Assembly (NCBI RefSeq): GCF_019578655.1
Contig: NC_063264.1
Coordinates: forward strand, 27,179,688-27,243,687
Reading direction: 5' to 3'
Length of the DNA stretch: 64,000 nt
From: Ricinus communis
Taxonomy: Eukaryota > Streptophyta > Magnoliopsida > Malpighiales > Euphorbiaceae
Shown here piece by piece: positions 46,901 through 56,289 of this stretch. A program made the translations under genes and the position numbers. Under the pieces are notes generated by a model. The model had not been told where the DNA came from, searched no databases, and was given only the letters and a program-made list of their open reading frames with translations. Numbering within the stretch: position 1 is the stretch's first letter; each line of letters opens with the position of its first letter.

Positions 46901-48313
46901 TCAATATTATCAAGTGGGCCGGGAGGAGTTATCTAAAGCATTGGGGCATTTTGGAAACTTGTGTGAATTAAACTACTGTATAAATATTTCTTATATATAT
47001 TAAGTATGTCATGCCACTTAAATTGTATGAATGTATATTGTAACTAAGTAGTAAATTATGTTTATAAAGTTATATATATATATATATTGCTATTCAATGG
47101 GAAGTTTGAGTTGGGGTGTTATAATTATTTTAAGTAATTAATGAAGTATTAATTACTTTTTCTCTAATTTTATTTTTATTTATTACGAGAGAAAGTATTA
47201 ATAGAGTATGAGAAAAAAAGAGAAATTTACTAAAGTGAAAAGGAATTCTATAGAAATTTTATGTATTTTGATAAATTAATATTTTACTCATATAAAATTA
47301 TTTTTTATTATAATTGAGATAATTTAATATTGTATATTTCTTAATTCTTGTGTGCCAACTTTAAGGGACTTATTTAGGGACATAAATATTGTCAAACCGA
47401 AACTTTTTAAGTTTCATATTGAAATTTAAACTTTAAATTTTTTATTTATTAAATATTTTTATAATTTACTTTTAATTTATCGAAGCTATTGATGTTTGAT
47501 TTATTCAAATTTTTGCTCACCTTTAGTTATAAGGGATAGAATTTTCAAAAGCTATTATAATTAGAAATTTTTCTTTAAAGTTATGTAACAAATAAAAGTA
47601 TCGTTGATTTAAAAGATAATCAACAGTTGACTGAGATTTTAATAAGATAAAAGTTAAAAAATAGAGAAAAAGAAGAAATAGCAAACACCAATGAGTTTTG
47701 TCTTATTAATACTAAAACTAATTTCAAAACTCGGGATAATGATATAAATGGTTACTGAACTTTGCACTTAATTTCATTTTAGTCATAAAAATTTAATTCG
47801 TTTCATTTCAGTTATTCAATTTTTTTTTTCAATTTAATCACTTCATAAATAAAAAATTAATATGTGGCAAGAATAACCAATAAGAAAGGTGTAATTGAGT
47901 AAGAAAAAATTTGACATGTCAATTTTTAATTAGCAAGGTGACTAAATTGCAACCAAAAATAAAATTGAATAATTAAAATAAAATAAATTAAAATTTTATG
48001 GCCAAAATAAAACTAAGTGTAAAGTTTGGTGACCATTTATATTATTATCCCTTCAAAACTCTAAGATTTCAAATATAAGTAATACTTTATAAAAAAAAGT
48101 GCATTTAATTGCTAATAATATATAATTTTTTTTAGAATAATAATGTATATAAATTTATAAATGAACATAGTTTTGAAAGAAAAAGAAAAGCTAAACTTTA
48201 GAATTGAAGGATGAAGAACTTATTAATCAATCAAATCCTCTTTAAATTCATACTCATATAACAAGGGTGAATTAGAATGGATAAAAGGGTAAGGGTGAAG
48301 TTTGCCATCTCTA
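43971..48313. mobile_element. hAT-like non-autonomous element with nested LTR-like DNA
   Basis: Left end TAGAGGTGGCAAA (43,971-43,983), right end TTTGCCATCTCTA (48,301-48,313); the reverse complement of the right end matches the left at 12 of 13 bases. Eight-bp flanks match at 7 of 8. This end sequence and an 8-bp duplication are characteristic of hAT elements. No transposase frame is present in 4.3 kb. Much of the inside (about 44.9-47.1 kb) looks like an LTR inserted later. Confidence 0.65.
44880..47123 (+). mobile_element. LTR-like insertion inside the hAT-like element
   Basis: Begins with GGACTAAATTGAAAAG-type phrases and a C/T-rich tract (about 45,000-45,060), holds two copies of GAGCCGGGCGGATAG (46,487 and 46,532), a 27-bp tandem repeat at 46,372-46,440, and ends TTGGGGTGTTATA at 47,123. 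These are features of large plant gypsy LTRs. No coding region. Start and type uncertain, and no target duplication was found. Confidence 0.4.
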
Positions 48314-48321
48314 ATGAAATC
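48314..48321. repeat. Target-site duplication, right (ATGAAATC)
   Basis: Partner of 43,963-43,970. Confidence 0.7.
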
Positions 48322-48784
48322 TCATACTTCTGAAAATACTACAAGAGAATTTTATAATGCAATTTAATCTTAGTTTCTAATAAGAAATAATTAAATAATT
48401 TTTTATGTATATTTCTCAAATTGTTCTTAAAACTGTTGGTTAAAATGGTGATGAAAAATAATATTATTTTATGTTAAATTTGAGAATTGTTATTAATATT
48501 GTTTGTTTGATTGTATAAAAGATGACGGTACCAAAATTGTATGCATGATACCACATATTTGATGTTAAATATATATAAAAAATTCTTAAGTAGATTCATT
48601 TTACCGTGTCATCCATAAACCAAAATAGTTGCATAATGATATATTTACATTGATTAGTTTATTTAATACTATTAACTATCCATGATTACTAATCAATCAA
48701 TACAAAAATATAACAACTAATAAATAATATCATATGTTATTATACAATTGATTTGATCGATAAATGCAATAACTAATAAATAAT

Positions 48785-48921
48785 ACACTTGAGGTCTAGC
48801 TCAACTGGTAAGAGTATTTGCTCTTTAGAGTTCGAGTCATCTCTTCTGCACTAGTTGAGTTTTAGCTTTTATGGCGAGTGAAAAGTCCATAACATGTTCA
48901 CCCTCTAATGAATCAAAAAAC
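48785..48921 (+). mobile_element. tRNA-derived SINE with perfect target duplication
   Basis: 137 bp. A box TAGCTCAACTGG at 48,797-48,808 and B box GAGTTCGAGTC at 48,828-48,838, correctly spaced for an internal pol III promoter; 3' end is A-rich (AATCAAAAAAC). Flanked on both sides by AACTAATAAATAAT (48,771-48,784 and 48,922-48,935), 14 of 14 identical. The short body with an A-rich end and no protein is typical of plant SINEs. The head resembles a tRNA but the anticodon arm cannot fold, so it is not a tRNA gene. Confidence 0.8.
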
Positions 48922-48935
48922 AACTAATAAATAAT

Positions 48936-49685
48936 GTCACATTTTATTAAATATTGATTTTATCTACGAATGACGCGGCACACTTAAAATATGTGAGAAT
49001 TTTACCGGATATTTAGAACTTATGTTAGACTATCAAGGTCACTTTAGTGTACCCGCCGAGCATATTATGAATCTGGTTTTAAATAATTGGAAAATAATTA
49101 TTTATATTATGCAATTTTTTCAGCTAGTGAAATGTAGTTTAATCCTTTACTGTGTTCGAAGAGATTTATCAATTAAATTAATTTATTTTAAAAATTAAAA
49201 TAAAAAATTATTAGATGGATTTGACCAACAATTTAATTTAAACCAGTGAAAACTAGCTCGAGACTAGTTTAAAAAATTTGATAATGTCTAAAAAATATAC
49301 ACATAACAGACAAAATATACAAAATGTAGTTTGTCTAATAGGTCAGTTGGATTGGGGAGATTGGGACCTCATGCTATTAGTCCATATAGATTTTCTTTCT
49401 TGGACACTCTGCTAATCGCTAAGGGCTGCCTGCCTTGACCATTCTCCTAGCTGCTTCCAATTGGCTCAAATAAAACATCAAATTGCAGCATTGATACTCA
49501 ACACACAACTATAACTTTTCAAACAACTGATCTGAAATTTGCAGAAGTAGAAAACTTGATATTGAAATTGAAACTGACAGACAGCATAGAATTGAAGGAC
49601 AGATTGAAAAATCCTTTATATTAATCGCTGATAAAAACCACAGTTACATTCATCAGAGTGTTCCTGATTTGTGTTTTCTTTTTTC
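48936..49685. other. Intergenic DNA, 3' side of the acidic-protein gene
   Basis: Non-coding. 49,340-49,685 is less A/T-rich and probably includes the 3' UTR of the minus-strand gene ending at 49,686. Confidence 0.4.
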
Positions 49686-50120
49686 TTAGTGTCTTTTAAG
49701 CTCCTCGTCCTCATCATCTTCATCATCATCATCATCATCATCATAATCATCAGAATCTTCAAGATCAATATCTTCATCCTCGAAGTCTCCATCATGATCC
49801 TCCTCATCATCATGATCGTCGTCGTCGTCGTCCTCATCACTGGGCACAGCTATTTTCTTCCCACGAGCCTCTGACTTACCCACTACTCCAAACCCAACAA
49901 ACTTCAAATTGCCATGAGCAAAAGCAGCACCGATATTGCTGTTCTTATCAACATTGAGGTTCGGATGAAATTGAAACAATCTCGGATCGGCGATATTGTT
50001 CAACTTGGTTTTGATGTCGATAGCACCGGACGCACCGGAAACCGGCCCGCGGAGTAGAAGATGGAGCGGAAACGACTTGCCGTTTCTGAATAGCATCATT
50101 CTTGCTGCTGGGTTTGCCAT
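49686..50120 (-). CDS. Small protein with a strongly acidic C-terminal tail, unknown function
   Basis: Single open frame of 144 aa on the minus strand from ATG 50,120. Residues 1-95 are ordinary globular-looking sequence (MANPAARMMLFRNGKSFPLH, LRGPVSGASGAIDIKTKL, PNLNVDKNSNIGAAFAHGNL, KFVGFGVVGKSEARGKK). Residues about 96-140 are almost entirely Asp and Glu, ending EELKRH. GC content and codon use are gene-like compared with its A/T-rich surroundings. Acidic tails are found in histone- or ribosome-binding nuclear proteins, but I recognise no domain, so function is not assigned. No signal peptide or membrane segment. Real gene likely; introns not needed. Confidence 0.65.
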   Translation of the reverse strand: MANPAARMMLFRNGKSFPLHLLLRGPVSGASGAIDIKTKLNNIADPRLFQFHPNLNVDKNSNIGAAFAHGNLKFVGFGVVGKSEARGKKIAVPSDEDDDDDDHDDEEDHDGDFEDEDIDLEDSDDYDDDDDDDEDDEDEELKRH

Positions 50121-50199
50121 TTTTGAGTGTATTTTTGGTATGTTGTGGAGGAGGCGGAGGATTGGGATTTTATGTATAAGGAAGGTTTAATTAGGGTTT

Positions 50200-51665
50200 A
50201 AGAGATAGCATAAGTGGTTCTAGAGACTTCCTAAAATAGTATTATCAGAAATTATTATTTTTCCCAAAGAATTAATGTTTAAATTGTAGTAATTAAAATA
50301 ATAAATATCACAATTTAATTTATATATTTTTAGATAATTAATAATTATTTACTTTCTTTTTTTTTATAAATATCCTTTATTTGCATAAAATTCAAATACC
50401 TTATGCTTATACATATATTTATTAGTATCTTTGGTTTTAATATTTAATGAATTTTGCATTAAAAGTATCATAATAACGAGAATTCACATTTTATTTAAAA
50501 AAATAAATAAGAATTTACATTTGAATTGGAATCATTTAAATATTAAAATCTTAATAAAATTTAAAATAAAATTGTTCTTTTTTCTGATCCCGATTTATAC
50601 AAAACTAAATCAACAACTTTGTATAAACAGTGGTTAAAAACATTAACATCTAAAATGATATATGAATTCCCTAAAAAAAAATCATATCTGAAAAGATAAT
50701 TGTCGATAGTAATTATCAATAATATATTATTATATATGGATATTATATTAAATTATAAAAATAATTTTTTTAATGTGTAATAATATTTTAATTATAATTT
50801 TTTTTATTTTAATATATATTTATTTTTGACACGACATTTAAATTTATGTACAATTTTATCATCTTTCTAGTAATTTATTAATTAATAAGTCATATTTCTA
50901 ATTTCTTTGATATTCCTAGTTAAATAATAACTTTAATTCTAGAAAATAGTATTTAAATTATATTTTTATTATATTTTAATTTTTTACTAAATAATATATT
51001 CTTAATTATACAATAATTTTTAATTTTAAAAATAATAAATTAATTACATTTAAAGTATTAATTTATAATATATTACAAATCAATTAATAGATAGTTTTAA
51101 AATAGTTTTTATATCATCGCATTCGTAAAATAATTTAAGACCAAAAAAATTAAAATATTAAAACATTTAAAATATTAAATTCGTTATTATTTTCTAAAGT
51201 ATTAAAAATAATTAAAAATATTAAAATTCTATTAAATTTTATCCATAAACTCATTATATGTTATTATTCATAATTAAATAATTATAATAACCATATAATA
51301 TACTAATAAATAATTAGTAGTAATATTAATAAGGGAACAATTTAAAAATATTTTAAAATTAATAAAAAATACTATTTTTATTGTGTAAATTCTTTTTCAA
51401 AAATACTATTTTTGTAACTTTTTTTAAAATTTATGTTGTGGTTATTTTTTCAGTTTTTTGATTGTTTATCAGTTAGTTTTTAATTATTTTTCGATTATTT
51501 TATGGAAAAATAAATAAATAAAATAAAAAATTAACTAAAACTATAAATTTGAGAAAAAGGTAAAACAAAAATCGTATATTTGATATTGTATCACAATAAA
51601 AATGAAAAGAATAAAAAATACCTAAATTTGATATAAAATAGTATTAGTATTTCTGATATTTTTTT
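50200..51665. other. A/T-rich intergenic DNA
   Basis: No gene or repeat boundary recognised. The first 100 bases probably hold the promoter of the acidic-protein gene. Confidence 0.4.
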
Positions 51666-51669
51666 CTAT

Positions 51670-51932
51670 TAATAACCATCCTTACGAGTGAGCAAAACTG
51701 AAACCAAATCAAATTATCAAACCAAACTGACTAACCTAGTTTGGTTTGACTCAAAAATTACTAAAATTTTGTTCGATTCAATTTTTGTTCAAATAACTTT
51801 TGGATATAATCAAATCTACTGTAGTTTATATAATCATTAAAATATTATATTTATTTATTTATTTATAAAAATCAATATATTTAACATATATTTATTTATA
51901 TATATGAAATATCTTTTATCATTATTGATGTT
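51670..51932. repeat. MITE-like repeat, left part
   Basis: AACCAAATCAAATTATCAAACC and AGTTTGGTTTGACTC motifs near 51,695-51,755. The right part lies at 55,896-56,110, beyond the copia insertion, with AACCAAACCAAACCAAATC and ATCGAACCGAACCC. Confidence 0.5.
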
Positions 51933-51937
51933 AATAG
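51933..51937. repeat. Copia target-site duplication, left (AATAG)
   Basis: Identical to AATAG at 55,891-55,895. Confidence 0.9.
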
Positions 51938-52122
51938 TGTTAAATTTAGACAAGCAAAGATGAAAAAATAGTTCATACTTTCTTTCATAATATTATGACA
52001 GTATATAATAGTTCTGCTATTGCTATTTTTGGTATATACAAGAGAGAATCACAGTTGCAATCCACCCACTAATGAAGGGATTCTCATCCCTTAATTTACT
52101 CTAATGACAACTCACGCTAACA
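51938..52122 (-). repeat. 3' LTR of the copia element
   Basis: 185 bp; differs from 55,706-55,890 by three substitutions (ATGACAG/ATGGCAG, TATAATAG/TATAACAG, GACAACTC/GACAGCTC). Confidence 0.95.
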
Positions 52123-52135
52123 CTCCCCCTCAAGT
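52123..52135 (-). other. Polypurine tract
   Basis: The minus strand reads CAACTTGAGGGGGAG directly before the 3' LTR, the usual copia polypurine tract for plus-strand priming. Confidence 0.85.
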
Positions 52136-52880
52136 TGGTATATATATGTCTATCATACCTAACTTGTCAAGTGAGTTGTGAAAGGTTTTTTTACATACAG
52201 CCTTTGTAAGAATGTCTGCCAATTGGTCTTCTGATTTTACAAACGGAAAACGAACTATCTTGGTTTCAAGATTTTGTTTGATGAAGTGTCGATCAACCTC
52301 TAGATGTTTTGTTCTGTCATGCTAGATTGGGTTGAGTGAAATGTCAATTGCTGCCTTATTGTCACAAAATAAGTTCATCTCACTATTAGGAGGAAAGCCA
52401 ATCTCAGACATAAGTCTTTTGAGCCAAAGTAGTTCACATAACCTTTTAGCCATTCCTCGAAATTCTGCTTCTGATAGTGCAACAACTTTTTGTTTCTTAC
52501 TTCTCCAAGTAACTAAGTTTCCTCCAACAAATGTAAAGTATCCCGAAGTAGACTTTCTGTCTGATATATTCCTGCCCAGTCAGCATCTGTAAAACCTTCA
52601 ATATTCAAGTGACCATGTTTAGAGAATAATAATCCTTTTCCTAGAGATGATTTCAGATACCTCAGAATTTGAATTACTACATTCATATGGTCTTCAGTTG
52701 GACAATACATGAACTGACTAACCACGCTTATTGCATAGGCTATGTCAGGTCGTGTATATGACAAATATATTAGTTTGCCCACCAACCTTTGATACCTCCC
52801 TTTATTTGTTTGGACTTGGTTTGGATATTTTCTAAGTCGATGATTAGGAACAATTGGTACTTCAGTAGGCTTGCATTCTA
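52136..52880 (-). pseudogene. Copia RNase H region and preceding linker
   Basis: From the deletion junction (~52,881) the minus strand gives ECKPTEVPIVPNHRLRKYPN, VGKLIYLSYTRPDIAYAISV, SQFMYCPTEDHMNVV and FTDADWAGI, the segment that links RT to RNase H and the RNase H start. Beyond FTDADWAGI the sequence carries frameshifts and stops to about 52,136. Confidence 0.85.
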
Positions 52881-53071
52881 ATAACCCTTATCTGTAGTGT
52901 TAGAAATTTCTAAAGTGACTAAAGGAGTTAGAGAACTTACCTCTGTAATATTCTCAAGAGATGGGTTGATAGGTATTGAGATATGGGGGGAAGTTTCAAA
53001 AAGTCTCGATGAAGTCACTGACATCATGTCATTCTCCTCTGATGAAGGGGTTGCCGCTGATGAGTTTTTCG

Positions 53072-53842
53072 CTAGTGAGTTTCTACCCTTCCTTCTGCAT
53101 GATCTTCAATATCAGTTACATGAGATGCATTTGGTTCATTAAAATCTAGCCACTCAAATCTCAGCCAATTCACGTCTTCATTTGGATTCTCCCCCTGAAG
53201 AGGAGAAGTGGATGTTCTAGCAGTGAAGAAAGATTCAGATTCAAGAAAGGAGACGTCCATTGTGACATAAGAGCGTCGACTGAAAGGATCGTAACATTGA
53301 TATCCTTTTTGATGAAGACCATAGCCAAGGAAAACACATCTAACGGCCTGAGGATCAATTTTCATCCTTTGATCTTTCTGTATATGGACATAAGCCACAC
53401 ACCTAAACACACGCGGCTGTATCATCAAAGTTAAAGGTAAAATATCAAAGGTGGATAATGTTTGAACGGGAGTCTGCATCTCAAGTACTCTTGGTGGCAT
53501 TCTGTTAATGACATAGACTGCTGTCATGACAGCATCTGCTCAATACTGACTGGGCATATTTGCCCCAATAAGGAGAGCTCTGACGGTCTCAAGAATATGA
53601 CGGTTCTTTCGTTCAGCAACTTCATTTTGATGGGGAGTCTGAGGGCATGATGTCTCATGTAGCATTACATGAGAGCAAAAGAAATTGTTAAATTTAGCAT
53701 TAATATATTCGCCACCATTGTCCGATCGCAGACTCCGGGGTCTGGTAGAATATTGAGTGCAAATCATTGTATAAAATGACTGAAAAGTATCAAAGACCTC
53801 ATCTTTATGTTTTAACAGATATACCATGTCATTCTTGTGCAA
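53072..53842 (-). pseudogene. Copia integrase core and C-terminal region
   Basis: Minus strand. One frame holds the integrase core: LLKHKDEVFDTFQSFY, SLRSDNGGEYINAKF (second catalytic Asp) and HQNEVAERKNRHILE (catalytic Glu). A TGA follows NMPSQY at 53,540-53,542, then the same frame continues with VYVINRMPPRVLEMQTPVQ and FRCVAYVHIQKDQRMKIDPQ, the copia integrase C-terminal part. A frameshift near 53,820-53,842 separates it from the upstream frame. Confidence 0.85.
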
Positions 53843-55635
53843 TCATCAACAAATATCACAAACCATCTATGGCCATGCATCATGGGTTTTGGGGAAGGTC
53901 CCCACACGTCAGTATGAATCAGTGTAAATGGCTGTGCACTCCTTTTAAAACTCACAGGATAATATGCCCGATGGCTTTTAGCAAGAATACATGTTTCACA
54001 CTTTAATTCAGAAGTGGATATGTCTGAAAATAAATATGGAATTACATGCTTCAAGTAACCAAATGAAGGATGACCTAACTGGCGGTGCCACAACCAGATC
54101 TCTTCTTCTTTAGATTGATGTGAAGCTTGACAGACATAACCCATCTTGATGTCTTCCAAGTAGTAAAGTCCCCCTTTCTCAATACCACGCCCAATGATCT
54201 CTTTGGTGAGAATATCTTAAAGTAAGAAACAATCGGGATAAATAATTGCTATACAATGCATATCTTTTGTAATTTGATTTACAGATAGTAATTTATGGGA
54301 AAGAGAAGGAACAAGAAGGGTATTTGATAAATGTAACTTGGGTGATAGCACAGCAGTGCCAACTCCTGTTACTGGATAAACTCTCCCATTAGCATTTGAA
54401 ATAATGCTTGTTCTTTGAGACATTGATTGCTGAGATAGATCATTTTCGTCGTAGGTCATATGATCATAGGCTCTTGAGTCAAGGATCCATTGATCAGAAG
54501 CCTTCTTTGACTTGGTACTGGTACCAAGTATAATTGTACTTGTATTGACATTATGTGCTTCAGCTGGGATCAAAGATAGTGTTATATCACTAGTAGTAAC
54601 TGATGCTCGTCCCACAGAGTTAGCCCATTGGCCTGTAGTTATCATCCTATCTTTGCTTACACTAACAGCTTCTTCTCCATCACGTTTCTTCTTTGCCTGC
54701 AACTCATACCACCATTCAGGGTAGCCATGAATTTTGAAACATGTCTCCCAAGTGTGTTTAGATCCTCCACAATGAGTACATTTTTGTCCATCTGTATTCT
54801 TCTTAAGATTTGACTTTCCCTTTTGAGCAGATGTTGAAGTTCCAATTTTCAAGCTTTTTGATGCCAACACAGCACCTTGTGTCTCATCAGCTTTGGTCCC
54901 TATCATCACTGCTTGACATGTTGATTCTCTTCGAACATGACCATATGCATGTTCCACAGTTGGAAATGGTTGCATGTGCTATATATCTTTCCTGATACCA
55001 TCTAATTTGTCATCCAGACCATCCAGAAAGGTATATACCCATTCCTCTTGTACCAAATTGTTGAAGCTTTGTATATCTACCTGGCATTGCATTGGATTCG
55101 GTCTTCGAAAATCAAGCTCTTTCCATAATCCTTGCAGATTATTGTAGTATTTTTCCAGTGATCCACCTGCTTGTCTTAGTCATGAAACTTTGCGTCGCAA
55201 GTCATATACCTGAGAGGTATCACTTCCATCAAAATAGGTTATTACTATAGCATCCTAAATCAATTTTGCAGTTGGAAATTTGATGAAGTTTCCAATTAGA
55301 GATGATTCCATGGAGTTGATCAACTAGCTTTTCACAATTGCATCATCTATGCGCCATTTGCGGAAGCTTGGATCAGTTGATAAGGGTTGAGGTAAATCGC
55401 CATTAATATGCCCCAACTTGTCTTTGCCAGATATGTACATCTCCACCACTTGAGACCAAAGAGCGTAATTGGATCCATCCAATTTTATCCCAATTGGGGC
55501 AGTATTGATGTCAGATGTGTGATTTGAAACTGAAGTTCTGGATAGCACTTTAGCCATTTTTGCAGTGAGTTCTGAGAGAATAGATGATGATGACATATCA
55601 GGGGAGTCGCCTGAATGTGAATCCTGATCATCCAT
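53812..55635 (-). pseudogene. Copia gag, zinc knuckle, protease and pre-integrase region
   Basis: One continuous minus-strand frame from ATG 55,635 interrupted by in-frame stops (after AIVKS at 55,324, others near 55,256, 55,179 and 54,976, and after DCFLL at 54,217). Landmarks: gag phrase IKLDGSNYALWSQVVEMYIS; zinc knuckle CTHCGGSKHTWETC (C-x2-C-x4-H-x4-C); protease WILDSRAYDHMTYD, where the catalytic Asp-Ser-Gly is Asp-Ser-Arg; the zinc-binding integrase head HRQLGHPSFGYL ... CETCILAKSHR; and the first core Asp in IHTDVWGPSP. Not translatable as one protein. Confidence 0.88.
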
Positions 55636-55691
55636 GATAAGAAATAGATAAAAAAGGATTAAAGAATTACAAGAGCAATGAAAGAATAACC

Positions 55692-55705
55692 ATGCTCTGA
55701 TACCA
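55692..55705 (-). other. Primer-binding site (tRNA-iMet) of the copia element
   Basis: The minus strand reads TGGTATCAGAGCAT directly after the 5' LTR. Confidence 0.92.
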
Positions 55706-55890
55706 TGTTAAATTTAGACAAGCAAAGATGAAAAAATAGTTCATACTTTCTTTCATAATATTATGGCAGTATATAACAGTTCTGCTATTGCTATTTTTGG
55801 TATATACAAGAGAGAATCACAGTTGCAATCCACCCACTAATGAAGGGATTCTCATCCCTTAATTTACTCTAATGACAGCTCACGCTAACA
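55706..55890 (-). repeat. 5' LTR of the copia element
   Basis: 185 bp; partner of 51,938-52,122. Confidence 0.95.
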
Positions 55891-55895
55891 AATAG
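55891..55895. repeat. Copia target-site duplication, right (AATAG)
   Basis: Identical to 51,933-51,937. Confidence 0.9.
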
Positions 55896-56110
55896 ATATT
55901 ATGTACATTTATTTATTTAATTAAATATAAGTATTTATAGTCTAGATCACAAAACAATTAAAAATTTAAAATTTTCAATCTATTTATTAAACCAAACCAA
56001 ACCAAATCAAATTATTTCGGTTCAATTATATTTTATATTTTAATTTGGCTCGGTTTATAAAATTAAATATATTTAATAATTTGATTTTTTATTAAAATCG
56101 AACCGAACCC
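55896..56110. repeat. MITE-like repeat, right part
   Basis: Continuation of 51,670-51,932, ending TCGAACCGAACCC. Confidence 0.5.
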
Positions 56111-56289
56111 ACTGTCCCTTTGACTTTTAATCCTTATACCTTTTCCTTTTACAAGTCAAAAGAATGATTGAAATTGGGAGAAATGGGCTCGAAATTATGG
56201 CCCATAGAGTAGGCCCATTTATCAAAACCATGCCAAGGGGTGAGATGACACAAGCAGCATAATTCTTATAACATGACCTCATTCAGATA

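Larger units (their letters stand above)
51938..55890 (-). mobile_element. Ty1/copia retrotransposon with complete ends but no RT core
   Basis: 3,953 bp, transcribed on the minus strand. Two 185-bp LTRs (51,938-52,122 and 55,706-55,890) beginning TGTTA and ending TAACA, primer site, polypurine tract and 5-bp AATAG duplication are all in place. Inside: gag, zinc knuckle, protease, integrase and a partial RNase H region. The reverse-transcriptase core is missing. LTRs differ at three positions only, all transitions. Confidence 0.95.

Noticed and set aside
48791..48845. tRNA gene
   Set aside because: A and B boxes are present but no cloverleaf forms and a perfect duplication flanks the unit; it is a SINE.
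49616..49874. Plus-strand and alternate-frame ORFs rich in Ile or Met/Arg
   Set aside because: Shadows of the GAT-repeat that encodes the acidic tail.
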